DNA of 64,000 nt from Gemmatimonadaceae bacterium (GCA_025934775.1 JAICWO010000002.1:248001-312000); one strand, 5' to 3'. Shown: positions 35,014 to 44,330, numbered from the stretch's first letter. Program-made: numbers and translations. Notes: generated from the sequence alone by a model not told the origin.

Positions 35014-36224
35014 GGTTCGGCCGATCGCTTCGATTGTCCGTGCGCGCCCTTGGCGCGCGCCGGGTGCGGTCGGCGCTGGCGCTCGCCGGCGCGGCCACGG
35101 GCGTCGCGGCCGTCGTGCTCACCGCGGCCGTCGGCGTCGGCACCGCGCGCCGGATCGACGAGCAGATCCAGAGCCTGGGCGCGAATCTGCTGATCGTCCG
35201 TCCCGCCGACGTGAAGCGGCTCGTCGCGCGGCAGGCGCTTTCCGGACCGGCCACGACGCTGACGCTCGACGATTTCGCCGCCGTCGGCGCGCTCCGTGGT
35301 GTCGCGCACGCGGCGCCGGGCGTGAGCGCGACCATGACGGTAAAGCACGACGCCACGACGACGTCGACGACCGTGCTCGGCACGACGCCGGCGTTCGCCG
35401 CCGTGCGCCGCTTTCACGTACGCACCGGTCGCTTGTTCGACGACGACGACGATCGTCATGCGCGCCGGGTCGCGGTGCTCGGCGCGGAGGTCGCGGACGC
35501 GCTGTTCGCCGGCGCGGTGGCCGTGGGGCAGGCGATCCGGATTCGAGGCGTGCCGTTCGACGTGATCGGCGTTCTCGCGCCGAAGGGCGTGCTCGCCGAC
35601 GGCGACGAGGATAATCAAATTCTCATCCCGTTTCACACCGCGGCGCGGCGGGTGTTCAACGTGACGTGGCTGTCGAGTGTGTTCGTAAGCGTGGTGAATC
35701 CGACCGAGGTGTCGAGCGTCGAGACACGCATCGAGGCGCTGCTCGGCGCGCGGCACCGGAGCGAGCGAGACGTCGCCGACGACTTCGAGGTGCAGGACGC
35801 CGCGCGATACTTCACCATACAGCGAAAGGCGAGCGAGACGCTCCGCGTGTTGACGGCGGGCATCGCCGCCGTCGCGCTGGGCGTGGGCGGCACCGGCATC
35901 ATGGCGCTCATGCTGCTCTCCATTCGCGAGCGCTCGGACGAGATCGGGTTGCGCGTCGCCGTTGGCGCTCGTCCACGGGACATTGTGGCGCAATTCCTCA
36001 TGGAATCGACGGCGCTCGTCGTCGCGGGCTGGCTGGGAGGCGTCGCGGTCGCGCTGTTTGGCGGGATCGCGATCGCGCGGGCCACGAGCCTCGCGATCGC
36101 GCCGCCGCTCGCCGCGCTCGCGGGCTCGTTCGCCATGGTGATGATCATCGGGATCGGCTTCGGCGCATTCCCAGCGCGCCGCGCCTCGCTGCTCCCGCCG
36201 ATTCGCGCGATGGCCGAGCGATGA
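35010..36224 (+). CDS. MacB-like ABC permease (FtsX domain), second of two
   Basis: This is a 404-residue permease with the same one-plus-three span layout as the preceding protein but clearly diverged from it. The coupling segment is SIRERSDEIGLRVAVGARPRDI near 307-328 and the tail is FPARRASLLPPIRAMAE. Translation from a GTG inside the preceding stop suggests strict stoichiometry. It overlaps the regulator gene by ATGA. Confidence 0.9.
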   Translation: MRFGRSLRLSVRALGARRVRSALALAGAATGVAAVVLTAAVGVGTARRIDEQIQSLGANLLIVRPADVKRLVARQALSGPATTLTLDDFAAVGALRGVAHAAPGVSATMTVKHDATTTSTTVLGTTPAFAAVRRFHVRTGRLFDDDDDRHARRVAVLGAEVADALFAGAVAVGQAIRIRGVPFDVIGVLAPKGVLADGDEDNQILIPFHTAARRVFNVTWLSSVFVSVVNPTEVSSVETRIEALLGARHRSERDVADDFEVQDAARYFTIQRKASETLRVLTAGIAAVALGVGGTGIMALMLLSIRERSDEIGLRVAVGARPRDIVAQFLMESTALVVAGWLGGVAVALFGGIAIARATSLAIAPPLAALAGSFAMVMIIGIGFGAFPARRASLLPPIRAMAER

Positions 36225-36925
36225 ACGCGCGCACCGCGGCGCCGCGCGCCGGCAGCGTGTTGATCGTCGATGACGACGAGCGGCTCACCGGGCTGCTCAC
36301 CGAATATCTCGGCCGATTCGGCTATGCGGTGCGCGCCGTCGGTCACCCCGAGGCCGGCTTGCGCGCGTTGAAAACGGATCCGCCCGATCTCGTGATCCTC
36401 GACGTGATGCTCCCCGACCTCGACGGGCTCGCCGTCTGCCGCAGGATTCGCGAGACGAGCCGCATTCCGATCATCATGCTCACCGCGCGCGGCGACGTCG
36501 CGGACCGCATCGTCGGCCTCGAGCTCGGCGCAGACGACTATCTGGCCAAACCGTTCGAGCCGCGCGAGCTCGTCGCGCGCGTGCAGGCCGTATTGCGCCG
36601 CGGCAGCCCGCATGACGTCGATGTCGCGCGTGCCGGTCCGGTCTCGGTGAATTTCACCACGCGCACGGCGACGCTCGATGGACGAGCGCTGTCGCTCACG
36701 ACGGCGGAGTTCGAGCTACTCGGCTTTCTCGTGCGGAATCGCGGACGCGTGGTGAGCCGCGAGCGCATCATCGAAGGCACGCGGGGAATCAACTGGGAGT
36801 CGTTCGATCGATCGGTCGACGTGCTCGTGAGCCGCGTGCGCCAGAAGCTCGGCGACGACGCGCGCCAGTCGGCGTACATCCGGACGGTGCGCGGCGTGGG
36901 CTACAGCTTCATCGCGGGCGGCTGA
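36221..36925 (+). CDS. OmpR/PhoB-family response regulator
   Basis: This is a 234-residue regulator with receiver domain 11-125 (acidic VDDDE, phosphoacceptor Asp61 in VILDVMLPDLDG, Lys in DYLAKPF near 111) and a C-terminal winged helix (about 140-232, SLTTAEFELLGFLVRNRGRVVS and IRTVRGVGYSF). Coupled by ATGA to the permease gene and one base ahead of the histidine kinase gene, it probably controls the exporter operon itself, as CpxR-like or efflux-linked regulators do. Confidence 0.94.
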   Translation: MNARTAAPRAGSVLIVDDDERLTGLLTEYLGRFGYAVRAVGHPEAGLRALKTDPPDLVILDVMLPDLDGLAVCRRIRETSRIPIIMLTARGDVADRIVGLELGADDYLAKPFEPRELVARVQAVLRRGSPHDVDVARAGPVSVNFTTRTATLDGRALSLTTAEFELLGFLVRNRGRVVSRERIIEGTRGINWESFDRSVDVLVSRVRQKLGDDARQSAYIRTVRGVGYSFIAGG

Positions 36926-36926
36926 C

Positions 36927-38192
36927 GTGCGATCGGTCTTCGCGAAAGTCGTCGCGATCATGGTCGGGATGGCGGCGGCGCTCATGCTGCTCGTCATTGT
37001 GTTCTTCGGGTTCATCGTGAGCCCGAGCCTCAACCGCTCGTTCGACGGCCTCCTCGACGCGTACGCGCGCACGTACTCGGCGACGTCGCCGACCTTGGCC
37101 GACGCTCGGCGCACGGCGTCGGCCCTTCATATCGACATTCGATATGAAGGGCCCCGCGGCGGGTGGACGACGCGCGCAAGTATGCCGCACGCCGCCGATC
37201 TGCGCGCCAGGCCAGGCAACGGCGTGCCCGGGTTTCTGCCGCACCGACAGTACGAGATCGCGTCCGCGCCGGACGGCGGCACGTATCTCTTCGGCTGGAG
37301 CCTCGCCGGCCATGCGCTCGAGGCGCACACGGCGCTCCTCGTCAGCCTGCTGATCGTCATGATCGCGGTCATTCTCGCCGCGCACGTGGTCATTCAGCGT
37401 TTGCTCGACCCGCTCCGCGCCCTGAACGACGGCGTCGCGCGGCTCGGCGCGGGTGAGCTCGACGTGCACGTACCGCGCGCAGGACACGACGAGTTCGGAC
37501 GCCTCACGGACGCGTTCAATCAGATGGTCGAGCGCGTGCGCGGCATGATCCACTCGCGAGACCGACTGCTGGTCGACGTGAGCCACGAGCTCCGCTCGCC
37601 GCTCACCCGGCTGAAAGTGGCGCTCGAGCTGCAGCCGGACGACGCGCAGCGCGCCGGCTTGTCGAGCGACGTCGCCGAGATGGAGCACATGGTCGCGGAG
37701 CTGCTCGAGCTGGAGCGGCTCCGCGCGGGCCAGGGCATCGTGACGGCGCCGACCGATCTCGTGCCGCTGCTCCACGCCGCCGCCGCGCGCTGGCGGGACC
37801 GCGCGCCCGGCGCGCGTGTGGTCGCGCCCGCCCCGCTCGCGGCCGACGTCGACGCGGAGAAGATCCGCCTCGTGCTGCGCAACCTGCTCGAGAACGCGGT
37901 CAAGTACTCGCTACCGGACAGCGCCCCCGTCCAAATCCGCGGCGAGCGCCGCGACGAGGGAATCCTCATCACGATCACGGACGACGGCGTCGGCATACCG
38001 CCCGCGGACGTGGAGCGCATCTTCGAGCCGTTCTACCGCGTCGATCCCTCGCGGTCCAAGCGCACGGGCGGCTACGGCCTTGGCCTCAGCATCTGCAAGC
38101 GGGTGATGGAGGCGCACGGCGGGACGATCTCCGCGGAACGCGGCATGCCGCGCGGCGCGAGGTTTGTATTATGGCTTCCGCATAGCGGTTGA
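36927..38192 (+). CDS. CpxA/BaeS-like sensor histidine kinase
   Basis: This is a 421-residue membrane kinase with two spans (about 8-32 and 137-157) flanking a short periplasmic sensor of about 100 residues. A HAMP domain (about 158-210) is followed by the HisKA box with His220 (DVSHELRSPLTRLK). The ATPase domain has N box NLLENAVKYS, G1 DDGVGIP and G2 GGYGLGLSICK. A perfect 14-bp inverted repeat (37121-37134 and 37140-37153) encodes residues 66-75 of the sensor. The GTG start lies one base after the regulator stop. Confidence 0.93.
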   Translation: MRSVFAKVVAIMVGMAAALMLLVIVFFGFIVSPSLNRSFDGLLDAYARTYSATSPTLADARRTASALHIDIRYEGPRGGWTTRASMPHAADLRARPGNGVPGFLPHRQYEIASAPDGGTYLFGWSLAGHALEAHTALLVSLLIVMIAVILAAHVVIQRLLDPLRALNDGVARLGAGELDVHVPRAGHDEFGRLTDAFNQMVERVRGMIHSRDRLLVDVSHELRSPLTRLKVALELQPDDAQRAGLSSDVAEMEHMVAELLELERLRAGQGIVTAPTDLVPLLHAAAARWRDRAPGARVVAPAPLAADVDAEKIRLVLRNLLENAVKYSLPDSAPVQIRGERRDEGILITITDDGVGIPPADVERIFEPFYRVDPSRSKRTGGYGLGLSICKRVMEAHGGTISAERGMPRGARFVLWLPHSG

Positions 38193-38201
38193 CGACCAGC
38201 C

Positions 38202-39059
38202 CTACGGCCGCCGTTTCGCTCGCGCGATCGAGTCGCTGCGCAGCGAATCGGCGCGAGTCGAATCGCGCTTGAGCAGCGCGCGCGACTCCAACGCGCGAAG
38301 CCGCCGCTGATAGTCGGCGTCGAGCGCCGAATCGCGCTTGCGTTGCGCGGGTGACGGGCCCGGGCTCAGAAACGGGACCGGAATGCTGGCCCCGCCGAGC
38401 GACATCGTGCCGGGGCCGGCGCCTCCGCCCGGCCCGTTGTGGAGCGGCGGCGGATGCGGGCCGTTCGGCTGGGCGCCGCGCTCGGCAGGCGTCTCCGGAT
38501 GCGTGCGCGCGTACTCCGCCAATTTCGCCATCGTCGCGTTGTCCATCGAGTCCATCTGCTGGAGCGACAGCTTCTTGTTGTGAATCGTGACCCCGGCGGG
38601 CGAGGGCGGAGTGCCGAGCATGCGCCCCGCCGGCGGCGGCGGAGGAAAGATTCGCGGACGCAATTCAGTGAGTGAGCTCGCGGGGACTGGCGGGGCCGTC
38701 GGGTGGCCGTTCGCCGTGGAATCGCGAGGCGCCGACCGCGGTGGGGGCGCCGCTTGGGCGGGCGCGACGGTCGGCGGTGCGACCTGTTGCGGAGTCATGC
38801 GCACGGCGGGAGCGGCGCGCCGCGTGATCCGCTCGACCCTCGGCGGTGTCGCCGGAGCAGGTGCGGGCAGCGCGACGATTCTCGGCTGCGGCTCGGCTTG
38901 GGGACTTGAGCGCTCGCGCATCTCGCGCACGTGCGTCATAGCAAGAAATGCCGACGCGAACAGCAGGGCGGTGGCGATCATCGCGATCGCGCCGCTCATC
39001 CAATCGGGCGAGCCGCCGCCGTTCGGCCATCGGTACCTCGGCATTTCGCTCACGCCCAT
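38202..39059 (-). CDS. Proline-rich single-span membrane protein, function unknown
   Basis: This is a 285-residue protein with one span near 23-43 and a periplasmic-type Pro/Ala-rich linker (about 50-150) with VALPAPAPATPPRVERITRR. A short segment (LSLQQMDSMDNATMAKLAEYARTH, split near 170-190) could be helical, and a charged C-terminal helix rich in Arg, Asp and Ser follows (about 250-285). The layout recalls TonB or anchor proteins, but no TonB domain is visible. GGAG precedes the ATG. It is divergent from the pseudokinase gene, which has a similar linker, so the two may interact. Confidence 0.65.
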   Translation of the reverse strand: MGVSEMPRYRWPNGGGSPDWMSGAIAMIATALLFASAFLAMTHVREMRERSSPQAEPQPRIVALPAPAPATPPRVERITRRAAPAVRMTPQQVAPPTVAPAQAAPPPRSAPRDSTANGHPTAPPVPASSLTELRPRIFPPPPPAGRMLGTPPSPAGVTIHNKKLSLQQMDSMDNATMAKLAEYARTHPETPAERGAQPNGPHPPPLHNGPGGGAGPGTMSLGGASIPVPFLSPGPSPAQRKRDSALDADYQRRLRALESRALLKRDSTRADSLRSDSIARAKRRP

Positions 39060-39155
39060 GCCCGCTCCGGTGTCTCTGGCCGACGCTGATGCCGCGCGTC
39101 ACGATACCCGCACGAGCTTGCAACGATCCATTCGCGCTCACGGCACGGAATCCGC

Positions 39156-40808
39156 ATGACTTCGCCACATGCGCCCGGTGCTCAGGCGCCTCTGGCCAAC
39201 GCTCACTCCGTCATGATCAACGAACCGTCCGACGCACCGTCGCCCGAGCTGAACGGACTCGAGGGCACGTACCAGATTCTCACCGAGCTGCACACGTCGC
39301 CCGCGGCCGACACGTATCTCGCGCGCCATCTGACGCTGAACCGCGATGTGACGATCACGGCGTTCCGCGCGAGGGAGGCGGATCGCGGCGGCTTGGACGC
39401 GCTCGCCGCCGACGCGCGGAAGCTGCCGGAGTTGCGTCATGAAAATCTCATTCCAGTTCTCGAAGGCCGTTGGCTGGGCGACGGGCGGTTCGCGGTCGTG
39501 CGCGCGCGGATTCGCGGCTCGACACTCGATCAGGTGATGAGCGCCGTCGGGCCGATGCCCGCCGAACGCGCGGCGGCTGCGCTGCGGCAGGTGCACGCGG
39601 GGCTCGAGTACGCTCGCTCGAACGGGATCGCGCAGCGCAATGTCTCCGCCGATGGGCTCGTCTTTCAGCAGGGAACCGGCCGCGCGATGATGGCGCTCGA
39701 TCCGTTCTTCGGTGAAGGAGCGCCGGCGAGCGATCCGTGCGCCGACGCGCGGACTATCGGACGGCTCGCGACGGCGATGCTGACTGGACAATCCGCCGGC
39801 GCCGCTGATGCCAAGCCGCTCGCGATCGCGCGGCCCGACCTGCCGTCCACCGTCGTGCAGCGGACGAACGCGCTCGCGAACTGCACGGGCGCCGTCGCGC
39901 CGGATATCCCGGCTTACATAGCGCTCCTCGATCCCAGCTCGCGCGCGGTGACCACGGCACCGGCGCCATCAGTGACGGCTCCAGCGTCGAACGATGCGGT
40001 CGTCGTCGTGAACCGCGGCTCGGGGTACAGTGCGCGACTCGCCACCGCGGTGCTCGTCGTGCTCGTGCTCGCGGGACTCGGCATCTTCTGGGTGCACAAC
40101 AGGCAGCAGAATGAGAATCGAGTCTCGGTCACGACGACCGCGCGACCTGATACGAGTACGCTGTCGGCGGGAGATGTCGGTACGCAGACCACGTCGGTGG
40201 CGAACCCGCTGCCGCCGGGCTATCCGATGATCGCCGGATCATCGACACCGACACCACCGCCGCCAATGCCGGCGACGACGCAGCCCGTCGCCGTGCCGCC
40301 GGCGAGTGGGGCGCCTGGCACATACATGCCTGCTCCTCAGCCGGCACCCGTCACCACGGCACCAGTGACCCCGGCGCCCGCGACAGCGCCGACACCGGCG
40401 CCCGTGATGCGCGTTGACACCGCGACGCGCGCGCCAACTCGCGACACCACCATTGCGAGCGGCGGCGACGTTTGCAGCTCGCCGGCGGCCGCGGACCAGC
40501 GTACGTGCTTCAGCAATGCGGTGGCGCACAGCGACGCGGATCTCACGCGCGCCTACAACGCGGCGATCGCCGCGCTCCGCCGCCAAGCCGGCGTGCAGCC
40601 GACGGATCCCGATCCGGCCACGGTGAGCCGGCTTCGCAGCGAGGAGTGGAGCTGGCTGGACAAGCGCGACGCCGCGTGTCGCGGTGCGGGTGCTCCGCCC
40701 CTCTACGCGCAGGCGCGCGCGCAGTGCTATCAGCAGCAGACCGAAGCGCGTATCGCCGAGCTGCAACAGCTTCAATCCGCGCCGCCGGATACGACCGGCA
40801 TGCCTTGA
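39156..40808 (+). CDS. Transmembrane pseudokinase with DUF1311/LprI-like C-terminal domain
   Basis: This is a 550-residue protein. Residues 35-260 resemble a Ser/Thr kinase lobe pair, but the invariant Lys strand reads VTITAF, the HRD loop reads AQRNVSADG (about 159-167) and DFG reads LDPFFG (about 181-186), so catalysis is unlikely. One span (about 293-314) is followed by a Pro/Thr/Ala linker (340-440). A periplasmic domain with four Cys has the DUF1311 pattern: CSSPAAADQRTC, DADLTRAYNAAIAALR, EEWSWLDKRDAAC and QCYQQQTEARIAEL. The combination suggests an envelope sensor that binds something outside and signals through an inactive kinase fold. Confidence 0.72.
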   Translation: MTSPHAPGAQAPLANAHSVMINEPSDAPSPELNGLEGTYQILTELHTSPAADTYLARHLTLNRDVTITAFRAREADRGGLDALAADARKLPELRHENLIPVLEGRWLGDGRFAVVRARIRGSTLDQVMSAVGPMPAERAAAALRQVHAGLEYARSNGIAQRNVSADGLVFQQGTGRAMMALDPFFGEGAPASDPCADARTIGRLATAMLTGQSAGAADAKPLAIARPDLPSTVVQRTNALANCTGAVAPDIPAYIALLDPSSRAVTTAPAPSVTAPASNDAVVVVNRGSGYSARLATAVLVVLVLAGLGIFWVHNRQQNENRVSVTTTARPDTSTLSAGDVGTQTTSVANPLPPGYPMIAGSSTPTPPPPMPATTQPVAVPPASGAPGTYMPAPQPAPVTTAPVTPAPATAPTPAPVMRVDTATRAPTRDTTIASGGDVCSSPAAADQRTCFSNAVAHSDADLTRAYNAAIAALRRQAGVQPTDPDPATVSRLRSEEWSWLDKRDAACRGAGAPPLYAQARAQCYQQQTEARIAELQQLQSAPPDTTGMP

Positions 40809-40840
40809 CTCGCGGAACCAGCGTCCCTTTGTTTCGATTC

Positions 40841-40963
40841 ATGCACCGCATGTACGCCACCCAGTCGCCGCTCGCGCCCACCACCGCCGCCACGTTCGCG
40901 TGTCGGGCGATGTGTTGTCGTGCGCTTGTACACCGGCGGCCGGAAGCGAGGCGCGCGCCCTAA
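40841..40963 (+). CDS. Candidate cysteine leader peptide of the sulfurtransferase/cysteine synthase operon
   Basis: A 40-codon frame contains TGT Cys codons at 21, 25 and 26 (CRAMCC) and ends 34 bases before a terminator stem. GCGGCCGGA (40936-40944), inside codons 32-35, is perfectly complementary to TCCGGCCGC (40996-41004), part of the terminator's left arm. CGCTT (40923-40927) with AAGCG (40944-40948) could shield it. This is the 1:2, 2:3, 3:4 layout of an attenuator: a ribosome waiting at the Cys codons would free the antiterminator. No ribosome site is seen; a TTGACT at 40805 could give a near-leaderless start. Confidence 0.6.
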   Translation: MHRMYATQSPLAPTTAATFACRAMCCRALVHRRPEARRAP

Positions 40964-40997
40964 GACGGCGCTTCGATTTCCAAACGGACACCCACTC

Positions 40998-41030
40998 CGG
41001 CCGCTCACCCGAGCGGCCGTTTTTTGTTTT
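40998..41030 (+). terminator. Attenuator terminator upstream of the cysteine operon
   Basis: A perfect 9-bp stem, CGGCCGCTC (40998-41006) with GAGCGGCCG (41011-41019), is followed by TTTTTTGTTTT. It lies about 40 bases before the first operon gene, and its left arm competes with the antiterminator pairing described for the leader. Confidence 0.85.
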
Positions 41031-41068
41031 CTCCGCGCTCCATTCTCCACTCTCCACTCTCTCCATCC

Positions 41069-41935
41069 ATGCCAGATCTCTCAATTGCCGCCAAAGGCTA
41101 CGCCCACCCCGACGCACTCGTCAGCACCGACTGGCTCGCCGCGCATGTCGACGATCCGACGATTCGCATCATCGAGAGCGACGAAGACGTACTGCTCTAC
41201 GACATCGGCCACATTCGCGGCGCGCAGAAGGTCGACTGGCACGCCGACCTCAACGACCCGATCACGCGCGACTACGTGAGCCGGGAAGCGTTCCAGGCGC
41301 TGCTCCGCCGCCTCGGCATCGACAGCTCGACCACCGTCGTCTTCTACGGCGACAAGAACAACTGGTGGGCGACGTACGCGTTCTGGGTCTTTCAACTTTT
41401 CGGATTCAAGAACGCGAAGATCCTCGACGGCGGCCGGATCAAGTGGGAGCAGGAAGGGCGGGAATTCGTAACGGATGTACCCAAATTCCCGCCGTCGGCG
41501 TACGTCGCGCCCGCGCGTGAGGATGCGCCCATCCGCGCGTTCCGTGACGAGGTGCTCGAGCACGCGCGGGCGCCGCGGCCGCTCGTCGACGTCCGCTCGC
41601 CCGACGAGTACTCGGGCAAGAAGACGCACATGCCGGAGTACCCGCAGGAGGGCGTGCTGCGCGGCGGCCACATTCCCGGGGCGAAGAGCGTGCCGTGGGG
41701 CCGCGCCGCGAATCCCGACGGCACGTTCAAATCCGCCGACGAGCTCCGCGCGATCTACGAGAAGGAGCAGGGGCTCGCGCCCGGCGACGACGTCGTCACC
41801 TACTGCCGCATCGGCGAGCGGTCGAGCCACACGTGGTTCGTGCTCTCGTACCTGCTCGGGTATGACAAAGTTCGAACCTACGACGGCTCGTGGACCGAAT
41901 GGGGCAACAGCGTGCGGCTCCCGATCGAGCGATGA
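41069..41935 (+). CDS. Thiosulfate/3-mercaptopyruvate sulfurtransferase (tandem rhodanese)
   Basis: This is a 288-residue two-domain rhodanese: an inactive N-terminal domain (about 15-135) with [19 protein letters not shown], and an active C-terminal domain (about 155-285) with catalytic Cys246 in the loop YCRIGERSS. This is the CysA-type motif that favours thiosulfate. The cytosolic start at ATG 41069 follows the attenuator directly. Gene order with cysteine synthase, overlapping by ATGA, points to sulfane-sulfur delivery for cysteine synthesis. Confidence 0.93.
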   Translation: MPDLSIAAKGYAHPDALVSTDWLAAHVDDPTIRIIESDEDVLLYDIGHIRGAQKVDWHADLNDPITRDYVSREAFQALLRRLGIDSSTTVVFYGDKNNWWATYAFWVFQLFGFKNAKILDGGRIKWEQEGREFVTDVPKFPPSAYVAPAREDAPIRAFRDEVLEHARAPRPLVDVRSPDEYSGKKTHMPEYPQEGVLRGGHIPGAKSVPWGRAANPDGTFKSADELRAIYEKEQGLAPGDDVVTYCRIGERSSHTWFVLSYLLGYDKVRTYDGSWTEWGNSVRLPIER

Positions 41936-42879
41936 GCCAGCCACTCGGAGTCGAGACGACCATCGGCGAGACGCCGGTGGTCAAGCTCGCCCGCGTCGTC
42001 GAGCCCGACATGGCCGAAGTCTGGGTCAAGCTCGAGGGAATGAATCCCGGCGGATCGATCAAGGACCGCACCGCGCTCGGCATGGTGCGCGACGCCGAAG
42101 CGCGCGGCTTGATCGGACCGGGCGGCACGATCGTCGAACCGACGTCCGGCAACACGGGCATCGGACTCGCGCAGGTCGCTGCCGCGCGCGGCTACCGCCT
42201 GATCATCTGCCTGCCGTCATCGGCCAGTGAAGAGCGCAAGCGCACGCTCGAAGCCTACGGTGCGCGGCTAGTGCTCACCGATCCCGAGCGGCGCATGCTC
42301 GCGGCGATCGAAGAGGCGAAGCGCATCAGCGCCGAGACGGGCGCGTGGATGCCGCACCAGTTCGAGAATCCGGCCAACCCGCGCGTTCACTACGAGACCA
42401 CGGGGCCCGAGCTCTGGAAATCGCTCGACGGCCGGATCGACGCGTTCGTGTACGGATCGGGGACCGGCGGCACGATCAGCGGCGTCGGACGATTTCTCAA
42501 GGAACGCGATCGCGCGATCCAGATCATCGCCGTCGAGCCGGCGCGCTCGCCCGTGCTCTCGGGGGGCGAGCGCGGCGCGCATCAGTTTCAAGGAATGGGA
42601 CCGGGATTCATCCCCGGGAACTTCGACTGGAGCGTCGTCGACCGCGTCATCCCGGTGTGGGAGGAGGAGGCGTTTCCGCTCGCCCGCAGGCTCGCGCACG
42701 ACGAGGGGCTCTTCGTCGGGATGTCGAGCGGAGCGACGGCGTTCGCGGCGCTGCGCGTGGCGCGCGAGCTCGGCCCCGCGAAGCGCGTTGCGTGGATCTC
42801 GCCGGATTCCGGCGCGCGGTATCTCACGACGTCGCTGTTCGCCGCGTATGATTCCGCGGTCCCCACCGAGCTCCCATGA
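41932..42879 (+). CDS. Cysteine synthase-type PLP enzyme
   Basis: This is a 315-residue fold-type II enzyme. The PLP lysine is near residue 43 (NPGGSIKDR), the substrate loop is [11 protein letters not shown] near 76-86 and the phosphate cup is [12 protein letters not shown] near 178-189. It condenses O-acetylserine (or phosphoserine or cystathionine-type analogues) with sulfide or thiosulfate. ATG overlaps the sulfurtransferase stop, and its own stop overlaps the next gene. Adjacent sulfurtransferase and Cys-codon leader support cysteine synthesis; CysK versus CysM type was not resolved. Confidence 0.92.
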   Translation: MSQPLGVETTIGETPVVKLARVVEPDMAEVWVKLEGMNPGGSIKDRTALGMVRDAEARGLIGPGGTIVEPTSGNTGIGLAQVAAARGYRLIICLPSSASEERKRTLEAYGARLVLTDPERRMLAAIEEAKRISAETGAWMPHQFENPANPRVHYETTGPELWKSLDGRIDAFVYGSGTGGTISGVGRFLKERDRAIQIIAVEPARSPVLSGGERGAHQFQGMGPGFIPGNFDWSVVDRVIPVWEEEAFPLARRLAHDEGLFVGMSSGATAFAALRVARELGPAKRVAWISPDSGARYLTTSLFAAYDSAVPTELP

Positions 42880-44285
42880 TCCTCACGCCGACTCTCTTTC
42901 TCATTGCCGCCGCGGCCGCCGCGCACGCGAGCGCGGCACTGCCCAACACGCTCCCGGACTCCATCGTTCGGCGCATCGATTCGGTCTTTGCTGCGTACGA
43001 TCGCGCCGACGTGCCTGGGTGCGCGGTCGGCGTGTATCAGAACGGTGAAATAGCATTCGAGAAAGGGTATGGGTCGGCGAATCTGGAGTACCGGATTCCG
43101 ATCACGCCCACCACGCCGTTCATCATGGGCTCGGTGTCGAAGCAATTCACGGCGGCGGCGATCGCGCTGCTCGCGGACGACGGCCGTCTCTCGCTCGACG
43201 ACGACGTGCGGAAGTACCTCCCCGAGCTACCCGACTACGGCCAGCGCATCACCATCAACGAGCTCGTCCATCATACGAGCGGGCTGCGCGACTTCTGGGC
43301 GCTCGTCGAGGCCGCGGGCATGCGGCTCGACGACACGTACGCCGTGGCCGACGTGCTCGATCTCGCCGCGCGCCAGAAGCACCTCGAGTTCACGCCGGGC
43401 GCGGCGTACGACTACAGCAACACCGGCTACGTCGTGCTCGGCGAGATCGCGCGGCGGGTGTCGGGAGAATCGCTCGCCCGCTTCGCCGCCGAAAACATCT
43501 TCGCGCCGCTCGGCATGACGCACACGCATTTCCAGGACGATCATACGGTGATCGTTCCCGGGCGCGCCTATGCCTACATGCCGCACGCGGGCGGCTGGCG
43601 CATCGACGTCTGGAACAACGACATCGTCGGGCAGGGCGGCCTCATGACGACCGTCGAGGATTTACAAAAGTGGGATGAGAATTTTTATACCGGCCGCGTG
43701 GGCGGCCCGCGCTTCCTGGCCCGCCAGCTCGAGCAGGGGCGCCTGAACGACGGCACCGTGCTGAGCTACGCCTTCGGCCTCGAGGTCGGCGCGTACCGCG
43801 GACTGCGCCTCGTCGAGCACACGGGGAGCACGGGCGGATACCGCACGATCATCAGCCGATTCCCGAGCGCGCACACCAGCGTCGTGGCGCTGTGCAACGC
43901 GAGCAACGTGAACACCACTACGTTGTCGCGCCGCGTCGCCGACGTTGTGCTCGCGTCGTCCTTCACGTCGCCCGCGCCCGCGCCGCGGATCGCCGCGGCG
44001 ACTCGCGTTCGCCAGGCATCGGCTCCGACGACCGCGGTCCCCGCCGACGAGGCCGCGCGCCTCGCGGGCCGCTACTACTCCGACGAGCTCGCGGCGACGT
44101 TCTCGGTGCGCGACTCGCTCGGCACGCTGCTGCTGCAGCGTCCGCGCGCCGGGTCGGAGACGCTCATGGTCGTGGCGCCGCACGCATTTCGGACGGGCAA
44201 CATGACGCTCACGTTCAACGCGGCCGGCTTCACGCTCGACGTGGGCCGGGCGAGAGGGATCGAGTTCGTGCGGCGCGAGCGGTGA
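42876..44285 (+). CDS. Exported serine beta-lactamase-like hydrolase (class C/DD-peptidase fold)
   Basis: This is a 469-residue secreted protein with a signal peptide (about 1-21). The SxxK box is Ser86-Lys89 (GSVSKQFTAAAI), the Tyr box is YDYSNTG near 187, and the third box is EHTGSTGG near 314. A C-terminal lipocalin-like extension (about 390-469) starts with AARLAGRYYSDEL. Family members are esterases, D-aminopeptidases or beta-lactamase relatives. The ATGA overlap with cysteine synthase puts it in the Cys-regulated operon, an odd partnership whose purpose is unclear. Confidence 0.88.
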   Translation: MILTPTLFLIAAAAAAHASAALPNTLPDSIVRRIDSVFAAYDRADVPGCAVGVYQNGEIAFEKGYGSANLEYRIPITPTTPFIMGSVSKQFTAAAIALLADDGRLSLDDDVRKYLPELPDYGQRITINELVHHTSGLRDFWALVEAAGMRLDDTYAVADVLDLAARQKHLEFTPGAAYDYSNTGYVVLGEIARRVSGESLARFAAENIFAPLGMTHTHFQDDHTVIVPGRAYAYMPHAGGWRIDVWNNDIVGQGGLMTTVEDLQKWDENFYTGRVGGPRFLARQLEQGRLNDGTVLSYAFGLEVGAYRGLRLVEHTGSTGGYRTIISRFPSAHTSVVALCNASNVNTTTLSRRVADVVLASSFTSPAPAPRIAAATRVRQASAPTTAVPADEAARLAGRYYSDELAATFSVRDSLGTLLLQRPRAGSETLMVVAPHAFRTGNMTLTFNAAGFTLDVGRARGIEFVRRER

Positions 44286-44330
44286 GCCCGGCGCGCGATT
44301 CGAGGGCGTTTTGGCGAGTATGCTTGGGCT

